From assembly GCF_032586235.1 (NCBI RefSeq), contig NZ_JAWHTD010000088.1, forward strand, positions 1 through 6,576: a DNA stretch of 6,576 nucleotides, in the 5' to 3' direction. The notes beneath the pieces were generated by a model. That model saw only the letters and a list, made by a program, of their open reading frames with translations. It was not told where the DNA came from and ran no database searches. Of the stretch, positions 6,064 through 6,576 are shown in pieces. Each line of letters begins with the position of its first letter. Within the stretch, counting starts at the first letter, position 1. The position numbers and the translations under genes were made by a program. The DNA is from Aestuariicoccus sp032586235 (lineage in GTDB: Bacteria; Pseudomonadota; Alphaproteobacteria; Rhodobacterales; Rhodobacteraceae).

Positions 6064-6124
6064 GGTCAGGTATACAGCGATTGTCAAGTGGTGCTAATAG
6101 GAAATTCCCCAGAGTGACCTGACC
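6064..6124. repeat. 8-bp inverted repeat with 45-base spacer
   Basis: GGTCAGGT at 6064-6071 is the exact reverse complement of ACCTGACC at 6117-6124. The arms lie between the unknown gene and the first HTH gene, 53 bases apart from start to start, about five helical turns. That arrangement could be two operator half-sites bound on the same face of DNA, or excisionase sites, or the base of a long stem. I could not find a convincing promoter between the arms, though TTGTCA at 6081-6086 and TAATAG at 6095-6100 are promoter-like words with wrong spacing. Confidence 0.55.
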
Positions 6125-6141
6125 CAAACGCATCCGGCATG

Positions 6142-6167
6142 CCTTTCCACGCATTTGAATGGAAAGG
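6142..6167 (+). promoter_or_regulatory. Hairpin burying the ribosome binding site of the first HTH gene
   Basis: CCTTTCCA at 6142-6149 pairs perfectly with TGGAAAGG at 6160-6167 around a 10-base loop. The 3' arm contains most of the AAGGA Shine-Dalgarno sequence (6164-6168) that lies 6 bases before the ATG at 6175. In the folded mRNA the ribosome would be blocked, so translation of the small DNA-binding protein could depend on melting, an antisense RNA, a bound protein or a passing ribosome. The pairing is plain; regulation is inferred. Confidence 0.55.
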
Positions 6168-6174
6168 AAAAGCG

Positions 6175-6408
6175 ATGCCACAGACTGTCCCGGCTGCAAT
6201 CCAATGGTCAGAAAATATGAGGGCAAGCGAAGCAGCTCGGTATTTGGGACTTTCGGTCTCGAAGCTGGCAAAACTTCGGATGCGCCACAATCAGGCAGTC
6301 GGCCCACGCTACGCGAAACTGTGCGGTGTAGTGATCTATCGACGCCGCGACCTTGATGAGTGGCTTAAATCCAATCTCGTCGGAGGCGCAAATGAAACCG
6401 CGGAATAA
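6175..6408 (+). CDS. Small helix-turn-helix protein (excisionase/AlpA-like)
   Basis: The 77-residue protein consists almost wholly of a winged helix-turn-helix of the excisionase/MerR-like type. Residues 15-68 run from MRASEAARYLGLSVSKLAKL, helix-turn-helix, through a wing with GPRYAKLCGVVIYRR to the closing helix DLDEWL, the hallmark of this group. Such proteins bend DNA at att sites as recombination directionality factors, or act as small transcription factors of islands. I chose the ATG at 6175 because AAGGA lies 6 bases before it. An in-frame ATG at 6139 would add 12 residues but has no ribosome binding site, and the hairpin would then lie inside the coding region. The end overlaps the next gene by 17 bases. 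Confidence 0.85.
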   Translation: MPQTVPAAIQWSENMRASEAARYLGLSVSKLAKLRMRHNQAVGPRYAKLCGVVIYRRRDLDEWLKSNLVGGANETAE

Positions 6409-6576
6409 GCGTCCTGGCGAAGATCGCCTTTTGACGATCGCAGACGTGGCCGGCTTTCTGAAGTGCTCTCAGAAGACCGTCCAACGCCGTATCGGCACCG
6501 GCGAACTGCCTGTGATCCGTGATGGCCGGATGATCCGTGTGCATCCAATGGACCTCGATCGGTACATCAAGCAACG
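6392..6576 (+). CDS. Second helix-turn-helix protein, partial at the right edge
   Basis: The frame is open from the ATG at 6392 to the end of the window, giving at least 61 residues. It is another excisionase-family winged helix-turn-helix: LLTIADVAGFLKCSQKTVQRR is cut here as LLTIADVAGFLKC (13-25) followed by SQKTVQRRI, then the wing LPVIRDGRMIRVHP and the closing helix MDLDRYIKQR. GGAGG at 6382-6386, 5 bases before the ATG, is the best ribosome binding site in the window, and the start overlaps the end of the preceding gene, so the two are very likely co-translated. It differs clearly from its neighbour and is not a recent duplicate. Whether more domains follow cannot be seen. Confidence 0.85.
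   Translation, partial: MKPRNKRPGEDRLLTIADVAGFLKCSQKTVQRRIGTGELPVIRDGRMIRVHPMDLDRYIKQ

Noticed and set aside
6139..6174. Earlier ATG for the first HTH gene
   Set aside because: It lacks a ribosome binding site, while the ATG at 6175 has AAGGA at a good distance. Not fully excluded.
1..6576. CRISPR array, rRNA, toxin-antitoxin pair or complete insertion sequence
   Set aside because: No regularly spaced direct repeats, no rRNA-like sequence, no transposase and no recognisable toxin or antitoxin were seen on either strand.

Overview
The window looks like part of an alphaproteobacterial chromosome, most likely of the Rhodobacterales. The genes are GC-rich, and the protein sequences (the secreted His-rich protein, the DUF6880 protein and the SDR remnant) read like those of that order. 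This is a judgement from sequence style, not a database match. The window shows decayed chromosome on the left and the integrase end of a mobile element on the right.

Positions 1-844 hold no convincing gene, only short inverted repeats and a possible promoter. At 845-1423 there is one intact gene for a small exported protein of unknown function, followed by a strong hairpin terminator. Just beyond it, on the minus strand, lie the last 24 codons of a gene resembling the C-terminus of phosphoenolpyruvate synthase (pyruvate, water dikinase). That gene is cut off at about 1541. From 1541 to about 3590 comes a block made of a stretch rich in inverted repeats, one intact DUF6880-family gene (1973-3409) and a short spacer with an IS-end-like inverted repeat. 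The block ends in an SDR-type oxidoreductase gene on the minus strand (about 3576-4061). This gene has lost its C-terminal part at the block edge and also carries a TAG as its second codon. Two genes broken at the facing edges of one block suggest that the block replaced older chromosomal sequence.

Divergent from the SDR remnant is a promoter-like sequence and the 5' part of a tRNA-Gly gene (anticodon TCC, 4134-4172). tRNA similarity stops just after the anticodon loop. About 125 bases downstream starts a tyrosine recombinase (4299-5396), so the tRNA fragment is best read as the left attachment site of an integrative element that continues past the right edge. The integrase overlaps an unrecognised 219-residue gene (5383-6042). 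After a 132-base control region, with a widely spaced inverted repeat and a hairpin that buries a ribosome binding site, come two overlapping small helix-turn-helix genes of the excisionase/AlpA type. The second runs off the window.

The right-hand genes form a plausible integration and control module: integrase, a coupled unknown protein, and two small DNA-binding proteins that could direct excision or regulate the element. The most notable points are the split tRNA, a Cys where the integrase family has its second catalytic Arg, the hairpin over the ribosome binding site of the first HTH gene, and the unknown gene coupled to the integrase. I saw no CRISPR array, no rRNA and no complete insertion sequence.
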